A stretch of 64,000 nucleotides of DNA from Devosiaceae bacterium (GCA_021648375.1 JAKISW010000004.1:1-64000), one strand, 5' to 3'. Counted from the stretch's first letter, positions 34,266 through 43,671 are shown. Notes: generated by a model from the letters alone, not told the origin. Program-made: numbers and translations.

Positions 34266-35699
34266 ATGACCGATATATCACTCTCGAGTGCAGTGCGTAG
34301 CAATCTGCTTTCCCTTCAAAACACTGCCAATCTACTGGGAAAAACCCAGGAACGGCTATCAACTGGCCTAAAAGTCAATTCAGCTCTTGATGATCCAACC
34401 GCGTTTTTTACAGCATCTTCATTGAATTCACGTGCTGGCGATCTTAATCGTCTTCTTGATTCGGTTGGCAATGCGGTTCAGACCGTTAAAGCGGCTGACG
34501 ATGGCATTTCAGCTATTACAAAACTGGTTGAAAACGCTCAGGCGACTGCTCGTCAAGCCCTTCAAAAACCAGCTGGTTCCACAACCCCGACAACTCTGTC
34601 AGGTTCGGTTACTATTGCTGATGATGTCGCGGCCGTTGCAACAGGCACAGTTTCGGGACTTGCTGGCACAGAGACTCTGGCCAGCCTTGGCTTTGCTGAC
34701 TCTGACGAAGTTACCATAGAAGTTGGCGGCGTCACCACAACCTTTGCTGTAGGCACTGCCGCCACCGATACAGTCAACACTCTGATAACTGCATTGGATG
34801 GCAACGCCAACGCATCGGTTGCTCTTTCAGGTGGCGCTATCGTGGCGACTGCCGGCAACAATACCGACTCCATCACCTTTGGTGAAGGCGGTGCGGGTAC
34901 AAATCTGGCCTCCATCGGCTTTACAACCACAGCCGTTGGTCCAACCAACACTCAGGTAGCTGGCTTTACAGGAACTCTTTCAATTCAGGTCAATTCAGAT
35001 ACCGCTGAAACCATTGATCTTAGTGGCATCGACACAAGAGCTGATCTTGCAACCGCCCTTGGAGCGCTTTCCGGTGTAACAGCATCCATCACTTCTAATG
35101 TTGTAACAATTACCGCAGCATCTGAAGATGACAGCATTACCATTGCTGTTGGTGATGAAGTTGGCCTGACCAATGGCACAACAGACTCACCATTCGATAC
35201 CGATCGTCAAGCTCTGGAAACTGAGTTTAACAATCTTCGTACCCAGATTGACCAGTTGGCATCAGATGCCAGCTATAATGGTGTAAACCTGCTGAACGGT
35301 GACAGTCTTTCAGTTATCTTTAACGAAGATGGTTCCAGCTCGCTAAGTGTTACAGGTGTTACCTTTAACTCTTCCGGACTTGGTGTCAGCTCTGCTGCAA
35401 CTGACAGCTTTCAGACCAATGCCAACATTGAATCTTCGCTGACCCAGCTTGATACTGCAATTTCAAGCCTGCGCCAGCAGGGTTCGACCTTCGGTTCTAA
35501 CCTTTCAGTGGTTGAAGTTCGTCAGGATTTCACTAAAAACCTGATTAACACGCTTGAAACCGGTGCTGCCAACCTGACATTGGCCGATAGCAACCAGGAA
35601 GGCGCTAACATGCTTGCATTGCAGACACGTCAGCAGCTTTCAACAGTTGCCCTGACATTAGCCAACCAGGCTGATCAGGCCGTGCTTCGTTTATTCTAA
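34266..35699 (+). CDS. Flagellin
   Basis: The 477-residue filament subunit has conserved D0/D1 ends: N-terminal LSSAVRSNLLSLQNTANLLG and QERLSTGLKVNSALDDPTAF, C-terminal LTLADSNQEGANMLALQTRQ then LANQADQAVLRLF. The centre (about residues 100-310) is Thr/Ala/Asp-rich and holds two flagellin_IN-like modules (for example DEVTIEVGGVTTTFAVG and LSIQVNSDTAETIDLSG), probably the surface-exposed D2/D3 region. An AGGAG site precedes the ATG. flbT and flaF follow. It is the only flagellin gene in the window. Confidence 0.97.
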   Translation: MTDISLSSAVRSNLLSLQNTANLLGKTQERLSTGLKVNSALDDPTAFFTASSLNSRAGDLNRLLDSVGNAVQTVKAADDGISAITKLVENAQATARQALQKPAGSTTPTTLSGSVTIADDVAAVATGTVSGLAGTETLASLGFADSDEVTIEVGGVTTTFAVGTAATDTVNTLITALDGNANASVALSGGAIVATAGNNTDSITFGEGGAGTNLASIGFTTTAVGPTNTQVAGFTGTLSIQVNSDTAETIDLSGIDTRADLATALGALSGVTASITSNVVTITAASEDDSITIAVGDEVGLTNGTTDSPFDTDRQALETEFNNLRTQIDQLASDASYNGVNLLNGDSLSVIFNEDGSSSLSVTGVTFNSSGLGVSSAATDSFQTNANIESSLTQLDTAISSLRQQGSTFGSNLSVVEVRQDFTKNLINTLETGAANLTLADSNQEGANMLALQTRQQLSTVALTLANQADQAVLRLF

Positions 35700-35730
35700 T
35701 CTGAATAAACCAACTACAAAGAATATGAGA

Positions 35731-35757
35731 AAAGCGGGCTTTAAGCCCGCTTTTTTT
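35731..35757 (+). terminator. Rho-independent terminator of the flagellin gene
   Basis: AAAGCGGGCT-TTA-AGCCCGCTTTTTTT is a textbook hairpin and T run 32 bases after the flagellin stop. Flagellin mRNA is therefore probably monocistronic. Confidence 0.93.
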
Positions 35758-35853
35758 ATGGGCTATTTTACTCCCTTCCCTATCGTTGAACTTTAACGCA
35801 AAATGAGACCATCAGGATTCGGTTATAAATCCTATGCGAAAAGGGAATAAGCA

Positions 35854-36249
35854 ATGTCGTTAAAAGTTGAATTAAAGCCCGGCGAGCGATTGATTGTTGG
35901 CGATTGCATAATCACCAATTCTGATCAACGCACAAAACTTTATTTCGATGGCAAAACCCCCATATTGCGCGAAAAAGACATTTTAACCGCAAAGACAGCC
36001 AATACGCCCTGCAAACGCATCTATTTCACCGTGCAACTGATGTATCTGGAAGATGATATCGAAAAACTTCGCCAGCAATACTTTGATTTAACTTGTGATC
36101 TCGTCAAAGCCGCTCCCTCAACAATTCCCTTTGTGGAAAAAATTAATAACGAGATATTAACCGGTTCTCTATACAAAGCATTAAAGACAACCAAAGAACT
36201 TATTGGCTACGAGCGGGAGCTATTTGAGAATGCAACAGCAGGCAACTGA
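35854..36249 (+). CDS. flbT: Flagellin mRNA translation regulator FlbT
   Basis: The 131-residue protein shows FlbT signatures: VELKPGERLIVGDCIITN near the N-terminus and KRIYFTVQLMYLEDD in the middle, with GSLYKALKTTKELI near the end. In Caulobacter FlbT binds the flagellin mRNA leader and reduces translation and stability until the hook is complete. It overlaps flaF by 20 bp. Confidence 0.95.
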   Translation: MSLKVELKPGERLIVGDCIITNSDQRTKLYFDGKTPILREKDILTAKTANTPCKRIYFTVQLMYLEDDIEKLRQQYFDLTCDLVKAAPSTIPFVEKINNEILTGSLYKALKTTKELIGYERELFENATAGN

Positions 36250-36604
36250 GGCCTATCAGCAGGCAGCAAAACAGACTTCAAGTCAAAGCGAACTTGAGGC
36301 CCACCTGCTCTCAAAATCCGCAAGAGATTTAAAAGAAATTCAAAGCAATTGGGAAAGTTCTAAATCTGATCTGGATCGCGTTCTGATCCATAATCGTAAA
36401 TTATGGACTATATTTCTTGAATCAGTTACCCGTCAGGACAGTCCCCTGCCGCGCGAAATCCGCCAGAACGTGGCAAATCTTGGCATTTTCGTTATGAACG
36501 AAACCATGCGCATTCAATCCGCACCAGCTCCTGAAAAGCTGGAAGTTCTGATCAATATAAATCGCCAGATCGCCTTGGGATTGCTTGATGATCCAAAAAC
36601 CTGA
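36230..36604 (+). CDS. flaF: Flagellin biosynthesis regulator FlaF
   Basis: The protein of about 124 residues begins MQQQATEAYQQAAKQTSSQ and contains LDRVLIHNRKLWTIFLESV and LPREIRQNVANLGIFVMNE, typical of FlaF. FlaF acts with FlbT and flagellin in secretion and translation control. The start inside the flbT 3' end with a GGAG site 8 bases upstream is preferred over the longer frame from 36203. Confidence 0.94.
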   Translation: MQQQATEAYQQAAKQTSSQSELEAHLLSKSARDLKEIQSNWESSKSDLDRVLIHNRKLWTIFLESVTRQDSPLPREIRQNVANLGIFVMNETMRIQSAPAPEKLEVLININRQIALGLLDDPKT

Positions 36605-36637
36605 AATTCAGGTCTGATTATTTTCTCCAACACTCAA

Positions 36638-36672
36638 AAGCCCTCGAAATTTCGGGGGCTTCTTGTTTTTTA
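36638..36672 (+). terminator. Rho-independent terminator after flaF
   Basis: AGCCCTCGAAATTTCGGGGGCT followed by TCTTGTTTTTT gives a strong stem with one G-T pair and a T-rich tail. It separates flaF from the tryptophanase gene. Confidence 0.85.
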
Positions 36673-36851
36673 AGCAGGATTTTTCTCGTATCCGCTTGAC
36701 GAGCCTAACCAAGCAGAGCTAATTTAACCAAGCAATCTATTGGGCGTTGAGCGCGGCATGCATTTTTTGCAGCAACCGCGGCGCTGGCCCCATTTTTGTG
36801 TTTTTGATTGCCACAAGGTTTTTCGGGGCTACTCATATTTGGAGAACCCCC

Positions 36852-38228
36852 ATGAACACGGTCATGAAAACCATCATCGAACCATTTCGCATTAAATCGG
36901 TCGAGCCAATCACCATGACCACGCGAGCTGAACGTGAGGCAAAGCTAAAAAACGCTCATTATAATCTTTTTGGTCTGGCCTCCGCAGATGTACTGATCGA
37001 CCTTTTAACCGATAGCGGCACCGGCGCCATGAGTTCTGAACAATGGGCCGCCATAATGCGTGGTGATGAAAGCTATGCCGGCTCCCCCTCATTTAATCGC
37101 TTTGAAGCGGCGGTTAAGAATTTAATGCCCTTTAAACACGTTATCCCCACCCATCAGGGGCGTGCTGCTGAGGCAATTTTATTCAAAATCATTGGTGGCG
37201 AGGGAAAAAACATCCCCTCCAACACCCACTTTGATACCACGCGCGGCAATATTGAGGCCACCGGAGCCTTGGCCTTTGATCTCAATATTGATGAGGGGCG
37301 CAACTCCCAGTCCCTGCACCCGTTCAAGGGCAATATGGACCTGCAAAAACTGGAAAGCTTTCTCATAGAACATGGAAAATCCGTTCCCTGTGTTATGTTG
37401 ACTATCACCAATAATGCCGGGGGTGGCCAGCCGGTCAGTCTGGAAAATATCCGCGCAGTTGCAAAAATTGCCAAAGCCCATAAGCGACCGTTTATTATTG
37501 ATGGCTGTCGATTTGCCGAAAACGCATGGTTTATCAAGCAGCGCGAACCGGGGCAGAAAGATCGCTCAATCATAGATATTGTGCGCGATTGCTTTGCCGA
37601 TGCTGATGGCATGACCATGTCAGCCAAAAAAGATGCCTTTGCAAATATTGGCGGCTGGCTGGCCCTAAATGATGATGAACTGGCTGAAAATGCCCGTGTT
37701 TTGTTGATTCAAACCGAAGGGTTTGTCACCTATGGCGGGCTGGCAGGCAGGGATCTTGATGCAATTGCTCAAGGGTTGAGCGAAATTATCGACGAGGATT
37801 ATCTGCGATACCGTATTGGCACCAATCAATATATAAGCGATCGGCTTGATGCCATGGGAGTGCCGGTGGTCAAACCTGCTGGCGGGCATGCGGTGTTTAT
37901 TGATGCAAAAGCCTGGCTGCCCCATATCGAGCCACTGCAATATCCCGCCCAGGCTCTGGCTAACCGCTTGTATGAAATCGGCGGCATCAGGGGAGTTGAA
38001 ATCGGCTCGTTGATGTTTGGCCGTCAGCCTGATGGAACAGAAAAACCTGCGGCGATGGAGCTGGTACGCCTGGCAATTCCACGCCGCACCTATACCCAAT
38101 CCCATGCGGATTACCTGCTCGAGGCATTTGAATTGTTAATGGGCGAAAAAGACAGCCTGAGAGGGCTGCGGGTAATCAAAGAACCGCGATTAATGCGCCA
38201 CTTTACCTGTCAATTACAACCGTTATAG
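36852..38228 (+). CDS. tnaA: Tryptophanase (beta-eliminating PLP lyase)
   Basis: The 458-residue PLP enzyme is of the tryptophanase/tyrosine phenol-lyase family, which cleaves L-Trp to indole, pyruvate and ammonia, or L-Tyr to phenol. Motifs seen are EPFRIKSVEPI, IDLLTDSGTGAMSSEQW, THQGRAAEAI and the PLP-lysine region TMSAKKDAFANIGGW. Specificity positions favour tryptophanase: FDTTRG (Asp as in TnaA), GVEIG (Val/Ile, where TPL has Met/Arg) and RHFTC (His, where TPL has Phe). MSSEQWAAIM and YAGS are more TPL-like, so Tyr activity is not excluded. ATG 36852 has a GGAG site. No tnaC-like leader or tnaB permease is adjacent. Confidence 0.85.
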   Translation: MNTVMKTIIEPFRIKSVEPITMTTRAEREAKLKNAHYNLFGLASADVLIDLLTDSGTGAMSSEQWAAIMRGDESYAGSPSFNRFEAAVKNLMPFKHVIPTHQGRAAEAILFKIIGGEGKNIPSNTHFDTTRGNIEATGALAFDLNIDEGRNSQSLHPFKGNMDLQKLESFLIEHGKSVPCVMLTITNNAGGGQPVSLENIRAVAKIAKAHKRPFIIDGCRFAENAWFIKQREPGQKDRSIIDIVRDCFADADGMTMSAKKDAFANIGGWLALNDDELAENARVLLIQTEGFVTYGGLAGRDLDAIAQGLSEIIDEDYLRYRIGTNQYISDRLDAMGVPVVKPAGGHAVFIDAKAWLPHIEPLQYPAQALANRLYEIGGIRGVEIGSLMFGRQPDGTEKPAAMELVRLAIPRRTYTQSHADYLLEAFELLMGEKDSLRGLRVIKEPRLMRHFTCQLQPL

Positions 38229-38248
38229 AACGCTGCCAAGAATAAGGA

Positions 38249-38345
38249 CGTCATTGCGAGCACCTGTTTTCATGTGCGCGGCAATCCAGTTCGAGCATGT
38301 TAAAGATATCTGGATTGCTTCGTCACTTCGTTTCTCGCAATGACG
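38249..38345. repeat. Dispersed intergenic palindromic repeat
   Basis: Outer arms CGTCATTGCGAG (38249-38260) and CTCGCAATGACG (38334-38345) and inner arms GCAATCCAG (38281-38289) and CTGGATTGC (38310-38318) form a long double palindrome. This element type is widespread between genes in many bacteria. The remainder of 38346-38547 holds GC-rich hairpins and a GCGGTGCGAGCCGCGAG motif, also seen at 75-96 on the other strand, but no credible gene. Confidence 0.8.
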
Positions 38346-38547
38346 AAGAAGCAGAGCAATACCACGCAGTTCCGGCTTTCCAATGGAGTGCAAGTAAGCG
38401 GCACAAGTGCCGCCGCCGCTTATGCGGCGCGCGTCGCAGGCTCAGCTTTGCCAGTAGCTTTTAATCGTCACTGGCGAAGCGGTGCGAGCCGCGAGACACA
38501 TAAAATAAGCCCTCGGATTTGACCCTAAGGGCCTGACCCCAAGGATC

Positions 38548-40047
38548 CTATCTGATATAATTCACCAGCGTTAGCTCGTTAAGTATCGACATGGTCTGAT
38601 AAGAGGCCTGCAATCGTATCTGCATGGTTTGCAGCTGAATGGCAACTTCTTCAATGGAAACATTTTCCAGGTTGCCCAATACGGTTTCCATCTGGCTCTG
38701 ATAGTTTGTATTCAGGCTGGAATAACTTCCCATGGCATTTCTAACCACGCCCAGCTCCATGGCGATAACTTCAAACGATCCGGGTGTATTATTGTTGTTT
38801 TCAGATAATCTGGCTAATTGCCGGTCACTCAATGCATCATATCGGGCCTCAGAGGTCGGATCGGTACTGGAAAAGGTTTCAACCGCAACGGAAGCCAAAG
38901 AGCGCACTAGCTGCAAAAATCCGGTTTCGTTACCTTCAACCCCATAATTAACCCTTGCACTCTCGCCAACCCGTGCTGAAACTGATGTTCTGGGATCTGA
39001 ATTGCTTGAGCCATCATACCAGCTGACGGTATTTGTAGCTGTTGCCGCCACCAGCGCTGTTGCACTGTCAAATGGGGGGCCATCAACCCGCTGAATTGTC
39101 TCACCATTACCGTTAAAGAAATTTTCCGCTGCCGCAAATACCGATGCTGCGCTCAATTCCGTTTGGGTCTGCTGCGCCAATGTTGACTGCAGCGCATTTT
39201 GAAAATTTGTTGCACTATCGTTCAGCGTGCCCCCAATGGTGAACTTTCCATCTCCGGGTGTATTATTAGTTGTTGCCTCTAATTCTATGGTCTTGGTTGT
39301 GGCATCGGGCAGCGTCAGAGTGACAAAAATCTTCTCCCCTGCATTGGGCTGAGAATTAAACGTAATATCCATAGAGGGAGGAGAGCCAGCCGGAGTGGAT
39401 ATATTCACTCCCAAAGAATCAGTGGAGCCGCCCGAAAGCTTAAACCCAAATGGATGCACTCCGTCTTCTGCCAGATTTATCACCGCGCCTGATTGTGACA
39501 GGCCAAGCCTCCCCAATCCTGAAGCGCCAGCATCTGCCTCTTTGCGTTCTGAAACTACGGTACGAAATCCATCGCGCCCGCCAGACCCGTTCAACAATTC
39601 ACCAATGCTTTGCACCGGAGCATCATCCGTATCCGTCCCCCCAAAAATATAGCGGCCGGCCAGATCGGTATTTAGCAGGTTTATAACTTCATCGAGACTG
39701 GAGCGGGCATAATTTTGTGCCGTGGTAAGATTGATCTGATTTTCACCCGTTGAATCAGAGGCCGCCATTTGGCGAACCTCCCCCTCAATCTGGTCAAACC
39801 TAGTTATGCTCATATCTAAAATATCCAGCCGCACACCAACCATAGCAATATTATTCTGAAAGGACTGACTTTTGGCCAGTTGAGCACGCATATCAATGCT
39901 TGTTCCCCGCCCCGGCCCCATATCCGAAAGAGTTTGAGCTCGTTCCCCGGTGGCAAGTTGAACCTGCAACTGATCAAAGGTTTCTCGCATTCTGGAAATG
40001 TTGGAGAAAGCGGGACTAACCGCAAACATGGCTTTTCCTACATTCAT
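38548..40047 (-). CDS. flgL: Flagellar hook-filament junction protein FlgL
   Basis: The 499-residue protein has flagellin-like ends: N-terminal FDQLQVQLATGERAQTLSDM and QINLTTAQNYARSSLDEVINL, C-terminal EVAIQLQTMQIRLQASYQTM. It joins the hook to the filament together with FlgK. It is longer than enterobacterial FlgL because of a Ser/Thr/Asn-rich centre (about residues 190-380). It is the last gene of flgE-flgK-flgL, 10 bp after flgK. Confidence 0.93.
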   Translation of the reverse strand: MNVGKAMFAVSPAFSNISRMRETFDQLQVQLATGERAQTLSDMGPGRGTSIDMRAQLAKSQSFQNNIAMVGVRLDILDMSITRFDQIEGEVRQMAASDSTGENQINLTTAQNYARSSLDEVINLLNTDLAGRYIFGGTDTDDAPVQSIGELLNGSGGRDGFRTVVSERKEADAGASGLGRLGLSQSGAVINLAEDGVHPFGFKLSGGSTDSLGVNISTPAGSPPSMDITFNSQPNAGEKIFVTLTLPDATTKTIELEATTNNTPGDGKFTIGGTLNDSATNFQNALQSTLAQQTQTELSAASVFAAAENFFNGNGETIQRVDGPPFDSATALVAATATNTVSWYDGSSNSDPRTSVSARVGESARVNYGVEGNETGFLQLVRSLASVAVETFSSTDPTSEARYDALSDRQLARLSENNNNTPGSFEVIAMELGVVRNAMGSYSSLNTNYQSQMETVLGNLENVSIEEVAIQLQTMQIRLQASYQTMSILNELTLVNYIR

Positions 40048-40057
40048 ATTGCGTCCC

Positions 40058-41905
40058 CTATATTCTCATTAGCGTATTGAGCAGTTCCTGAACCGCCGAT
40101 AAAACCCTGGCATTGGCAGCATAAGCGGTTTGCATTTCCATCAGCATTGCCATTTCTTTATCAATATCCACACCGTATTTTTCTTCCATTCTTGCGCTAA
40201 GCGCTTCCATGGACAGATCATTGGTAGAGCTGACTGATTGAGTTTTTTCTACCGAAGCGCCCTGAAACGAAAGCATCTGGGATACTAATGCCCCCACATT
40301 GCCTTCAAGTTTAATTTGCCCCATGGATTTGGTGGAGGTAACATCACTTACAAAGCTTGAATTGTTCAAACGGTCTATAATATCGTTTGCCCGCGACGCA
40401 TCGCCAAGAGAAGATGTAGCGCTGAACTGAACCATCAAAGAATTATCAAGTTTTACCGCGCTGTTAATGGAAATACGTCCGGCAAATCCAATTTTTTGCT
40501 CTCCCGCATCAAGAGAGTTGGTAAAGGCGGAATTTGCCGTATCAACAAACAAAGGCAAAGCCAGATTGCCATCCTGCACATTGCCTGCAGTATAAGAAGC
40601 GCTCAATCCATCAATATTACTGGTAGCTAATGCTCCATCATCCAACACCCGCAAAATGGAACCAGATGGGTTGGAAACATTAATTGCCACGCCAAGAGAA
40701 GCATTCAAACTTGCCGCCACGGCACCAATTCCGCCGGAGAAGTCAAGACCGATTACCCGAACACCGTCAGAGCCGGTATTGTCCATTGGCAACAGGGACG
40801 CATCGTCAACCCGCATCACTCTAACAGTCTCAGAATTGCCCCCTTCCGTATAATTCAGGGTAAAACTGTTGCCCGGTTGAAGGGCTGCCAGATCAACTTC
40901 AAAACCATTTTGCGCCCCAACGCTAACCGAGCTGGATGCAACATTTATATTGGAAAGCGACTGGGCAAGACTTGCAGCAATATCATCTAGCTGGCTTTGC
41001 ACCTGTACCAGCGTACTATCACGCAATTCCACAAGAGCGCCCAGTTTGCCGGATTGCAAAATCCCCTGCCCGACAATATCCAACGGCAGGCCGGATGAGG
41101 TTCTAAGGGTCAGCGCTCCGACACCGCTTTCACTGGGGTTATTTGAATAAAGCGAATTGGCGGACAGGCTGCCCGCAGCCTCAAAACCAAATACTGATTG
41201 CTGCTGATCAAGTAAGCCAACCCCGGATCGGGTAAGAAGTCTTACGCTGCCATTGTCGCGATAGGTGGCGTTGACATCAACAACTTCGCCAATTGATGCC
41301 ACCAACCGGTCACGTTCATCAAGCAACGCGCTGCGAGCCGCTGTATCCTGGGTAAACTCGGCCAGACGTGAATTAACATCACGAAGATTGCTCAGATCAG
41401 AATTTAAACCATTGACCAGATTTCGTATCTGGGATTCACTATCACGGCGCAGATTCTGCACATTGGAGGAAATTGAATTCAAGCGGTTTGCCAAAGTCTC
41501 AGCCGAACTAATCGCAGCTGCTCGCGTGGCATAACTGTCTGGACTGGTTGCCATAGCCTCCATTGCGCTTTGAAAACCTGAATAAATATTGTCCAGAGAG
41601 CTTGCGTCCCCCGGTTTGCCGAGCAAAGTCTCCAATTGTGATAAAAAATCGGCCCTGGTTCTGGCATAGCCAGAGTTTGAAACCTGGTCGGTATAATTTT
41701 GTTGCAAAGCGGCATCAAAAGCGCGTGCCACCCCCGATGAACGCACAGAACTGGAATTTGCTCCATTGGATTCAACCAGATTTTGACTTTGCGCATTATA
41801 TCCGGGGGTGCCCGAATTTGCCACATTTCTGGCCAGAATTTCAAGGCCGGACTGGGTTACGCCCATACCAGAAAGAGCGTTGGAGAGCGCTGCTGTAAGA
41901 CTCAT
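40058..41905 (-). CDS. flgK: Flagellar hook-associated protein FlgK
   Basis: The 615-residue hook-junction protein starts with LSNALSGMGVTQSGLEILAR then NVANSGTPGYNAQS, the rod/hook family N-terminus. It contains the LNSISSNVQNLRRDSESQI helix and ends with the conserved MLMEMQTAYAANARVLSAVQ. Length is normal. It lies 74 bp after flgE. Confidence 0.96.
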   Translation of the reverse strand: MSLTAALSNALSGMGVTQSGLEILARNVANSGTPGYNAQSQNLVESNGANSSSVRSSGVARAFDAALQQNYTDQVSNSGYARTRADFLSQLETLLGKPGDASSLDNIYSGFQSAMEAMATSPDSYATRAAAISSAETLANRLNSISSNVQNLRRDSESQIRNLVNGLNSDLSNLRDVNSRLAEFTQDTAARSALLDERDRLVASIGEVVDVNATYRDNGSVRLLTRSGVGLLDQQQSVFGFEAAGSLSANSLYSNNPSESGVGALTLRTSSGLPLDIVGQGILQSGKLGALVELRDSTLVQVQSQLDDIAASLAQSLSNINVASSSVSVGAQNGFEVDLAALQPGNSFTLNYTEGGNSETVRVMRVDDASLLPMDNTGSDGVRVIGLDFSGGIGAVAASLNASLGVAINVSNPSGSILRVLDDGALATSNIDGLSASYTAGNVQDGNLALPLFVDTANSAFTNSLDAGEQKIGFAGRISINSAVKLDNSLMVQFSATSSLGDASRANDIIDRLNNSSFVSDVTSTKSMGQIKLEGNVGALVSQMLSFQGASVEKTQSVSSTNDLSMEALSARMEEKYGVDIDKEMAMLMEMQTAYAANARVLSAVQELLNTLMRI

Positions 41906-41979
41906 ATTCCTTTACTCCTGCTTAACTGAAAAACTATCGATTTCATATATGGCCAGACACCAAACAGGCGACAAAACCT

Positions 41980-43356
41980 CTAACGGACCATATTCAAGGC
42001 TTCCTGAAGCATTTCATCCGAAGTTGTCACAATTCTTGTCCCTGCAGCGTAGGCCTGCTGGGTGACAATAAGCTTTGTGAACTCTTCTGAAATATCCGTG
42101 TTGGAAGCTTCAAGTGACGAGCCCTGAATTCCTGTCCCGTCATTATTGAAAATTGCTTCGCCACTTTCCGATGTGGAGGCATAAGTTCCACCATCAAGCT
42201 TTTTAAGCTGATTTGCGGCATTGAAATCCGCAGTAACAATTTGCGCTCTCTCAACGCTTTCACCGTTCGAATAGGTAGTAACGATGCGACCGTTATTATT
42301 TATGGTCACCCCCACAAATTCACCTGCCGCATAGCCGTTTTGCGACAGAGCGGTTACCTGAGATGTACCATTGGCATCATCAAACTGAGTAACCCCGCTC
42401 GCACCATGTGCCAAAGTCAGATCTCCAAGGGCAACCCCGTTGACACTAACGGCAGTCAAAGTAACGTTATTTACCGCCGGGCTTAAAGAACCATCAGCGG
42501 CAAAAGTATAATCCTGACCGGTATTTACCCATTGGGTTGCACCGCCCGTGGCATTGCTGTCAGTAAGATAAAAAGCGTTCCACGTATCCGCGACACCCGC
42601 TACCGGGTTATCTGTTTTTGCCCAACGCACCTGAATATTAACCGGCGCACCGCTGGATGAATAAACCGTAATCGCGCCCCCGGAAATGGACTGATTTAAA
42701 AATGTGTTGGAATCAGCAGCTGTAATCGTTCCTGATCCGGCAGTCGTGGGATCAGTAGCAAAATCCCCTGGCACCAGCAGGTCTGAGTTTGCAATTGCCT
42801 GATCATACGCAATCGTTTGGGGGACCTGCGGCAGGTTCAGCCTGTAATCAATTGTTGAAGTCGGTCTGGCCGGTAAAAATGCATTATCAATTCTTATAAC
42901 CTCAGGCACCGAGCCTGAAATATTCCCGGTTGCCGTATCAATTGGTAGTCCCTTTAAAAAATACCCGGCCCCGTTCACCAGATAGCCATTGGCATCCACC
43001 TGAAAATCTCCCCGGCGCGAATAAAAATTCGTACCGCCGAACAATGTCTGTCCATCATTAACCCCCACCTTTTGATCAACAACAAAAAAGCTGGAATTAT
43101 TCAAGGCCATGTTCGTTGCTGACGACGAGGAAATAATATCTCCCCGAATATTATTTGTTGGCATGGAATAGGCCTGCACTGAGCCCGAGTTTTGTCGGTT
43201 TACAGCTGCCTCGGCAATCATATCAACAAAACCTGTATCGGTGCGCTTAAACGCTGTCGTTTGCGAGTTTGCAATATTGCCTGATATGTTTTCCAGCGCA
43301 AATGATTGCGCCTGAAGCCCAGAAACCGCTGTTGCCAGCGCTGCATAAATACCCAT
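41980..43356 (-). CDS. flgE: Flagellar hook protein FlgE
   Basis: The 458-residue hook subunit has the N-terminal motif ALATAVSGLQAQSFALENIS then GNIANSQTTAFKRTD, a variable Ala/Gly/Thr-rich centre, and a C-terminal helix TDISEEFTKLIVTQQAYAAG. The chosen start is MGIYAAL with a GGAG site. A longer frame from 43440 would have the -24/-12 promoter at 43411-43427 inside the coding region, which argues strongly against it. It is the first gene of flgEKL. Confidence 0.96.
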   Translation of the reverse strand: MGIYAALATAVSGLQAQSFALENISGNIANSQTTAFKRTDTGFVDMIAEAAVNRQNSGSVQAYSMPTNNIRGDIISSSSATNMALNNSSFFVVDQKVGVNDGQTLFGGTNFYSRRGDFQVDANGYLVNGAGYFLKGLPIDTATGNISGSVPEVIRIDNAFLPARPTSTIDYRLNLPQVPQTIAYDQAIANSDLLVPGDFATDPTTAGSGTITAADSNTFLNQSISGGAITVYSSSGAPVNIQVRWAKTDNPVAGVADTWNAFYLTDSNATGGATQWVNTGQDYTFAADGSLSPAVNNVTLTAVSVNGVALGDLTLAHGASGVTQFDDANGTSQVTALSQNGYAAGEFVGVTINNNGRIVTTYSNGESVERAQIVTADFNAANQLKKLDGGTYASTSESGEAIFNNDGTGIQGSSLEASNTDISEEFTKLIVTQQAYAAGTRIVTTSDEMLQEALNMVR

Positions 43357-43410
43357 AAATAATACTCCAATTGCCCCGGCGCCATTTCGCACCGCTTCTG
43401 GCAAAAGCAA

Positions 43411-43427
43411 TGCAAGTCTGGTGCCAA
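43411..43427 (-). promoter_or_regulatory. Consensus sigma-54-type promoter of flgEKL
   Basis: On the minus strand TTGGCAC-CAGAC-TTGCA is an exact match to TGGCAC-N5-TTGCA. It lies about 55-70 bases before the flgE start. It is the strongest of the three sigma-54-type elements in the window. Confidence 0.85.
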
Positions 43428-43512
43428 CTAGGTAAGGCATTGAAAAAACGTCGTTTTTACACCATAGCTATGTTGAGATAATAGGCAAAAAGGAATTTTT
43501 GACCCGGTAAGC

Positions 43513-43527
43513 AGGCATATTTTGCCC
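43513..43527. promoter_or_regulatory. Enhancer-like palindrome upstream of flgE (ftr/FlbD-like)
   Basis: AGGCATATTTTGCCC is a degenerate copy of the recurring motif, 87-101 bases upstream of the flgE sigma-54-type element. The rest of 43428-43671 shows no gene. Confidence 0.45.
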
Positions 43528-43671
43528 ACATAACAGTGATGTGAGTATCAAGCACCTGTCAAACTTCATGACGCTTGCCCTGAACTTCATCATGGTCTAA
43601 ACGCAAATTTAGGAAAATTTGCCCCTGCTAAAATTTCTGCAGCGTGCCTCCCATAAAGCGATACGATAACG

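Noticed and set aside
38340..38522. Short plus-strand frame between tnaA and flgL
   Set aside because: It spans repeat and GC-rich hairpin sequence and has no coding signature.
43357..43440. Longer flgE start
   Set aside because: It would translate through a consensus sigma-54 promoter, and the extra residues are not part of the FlgE family N-terminus.
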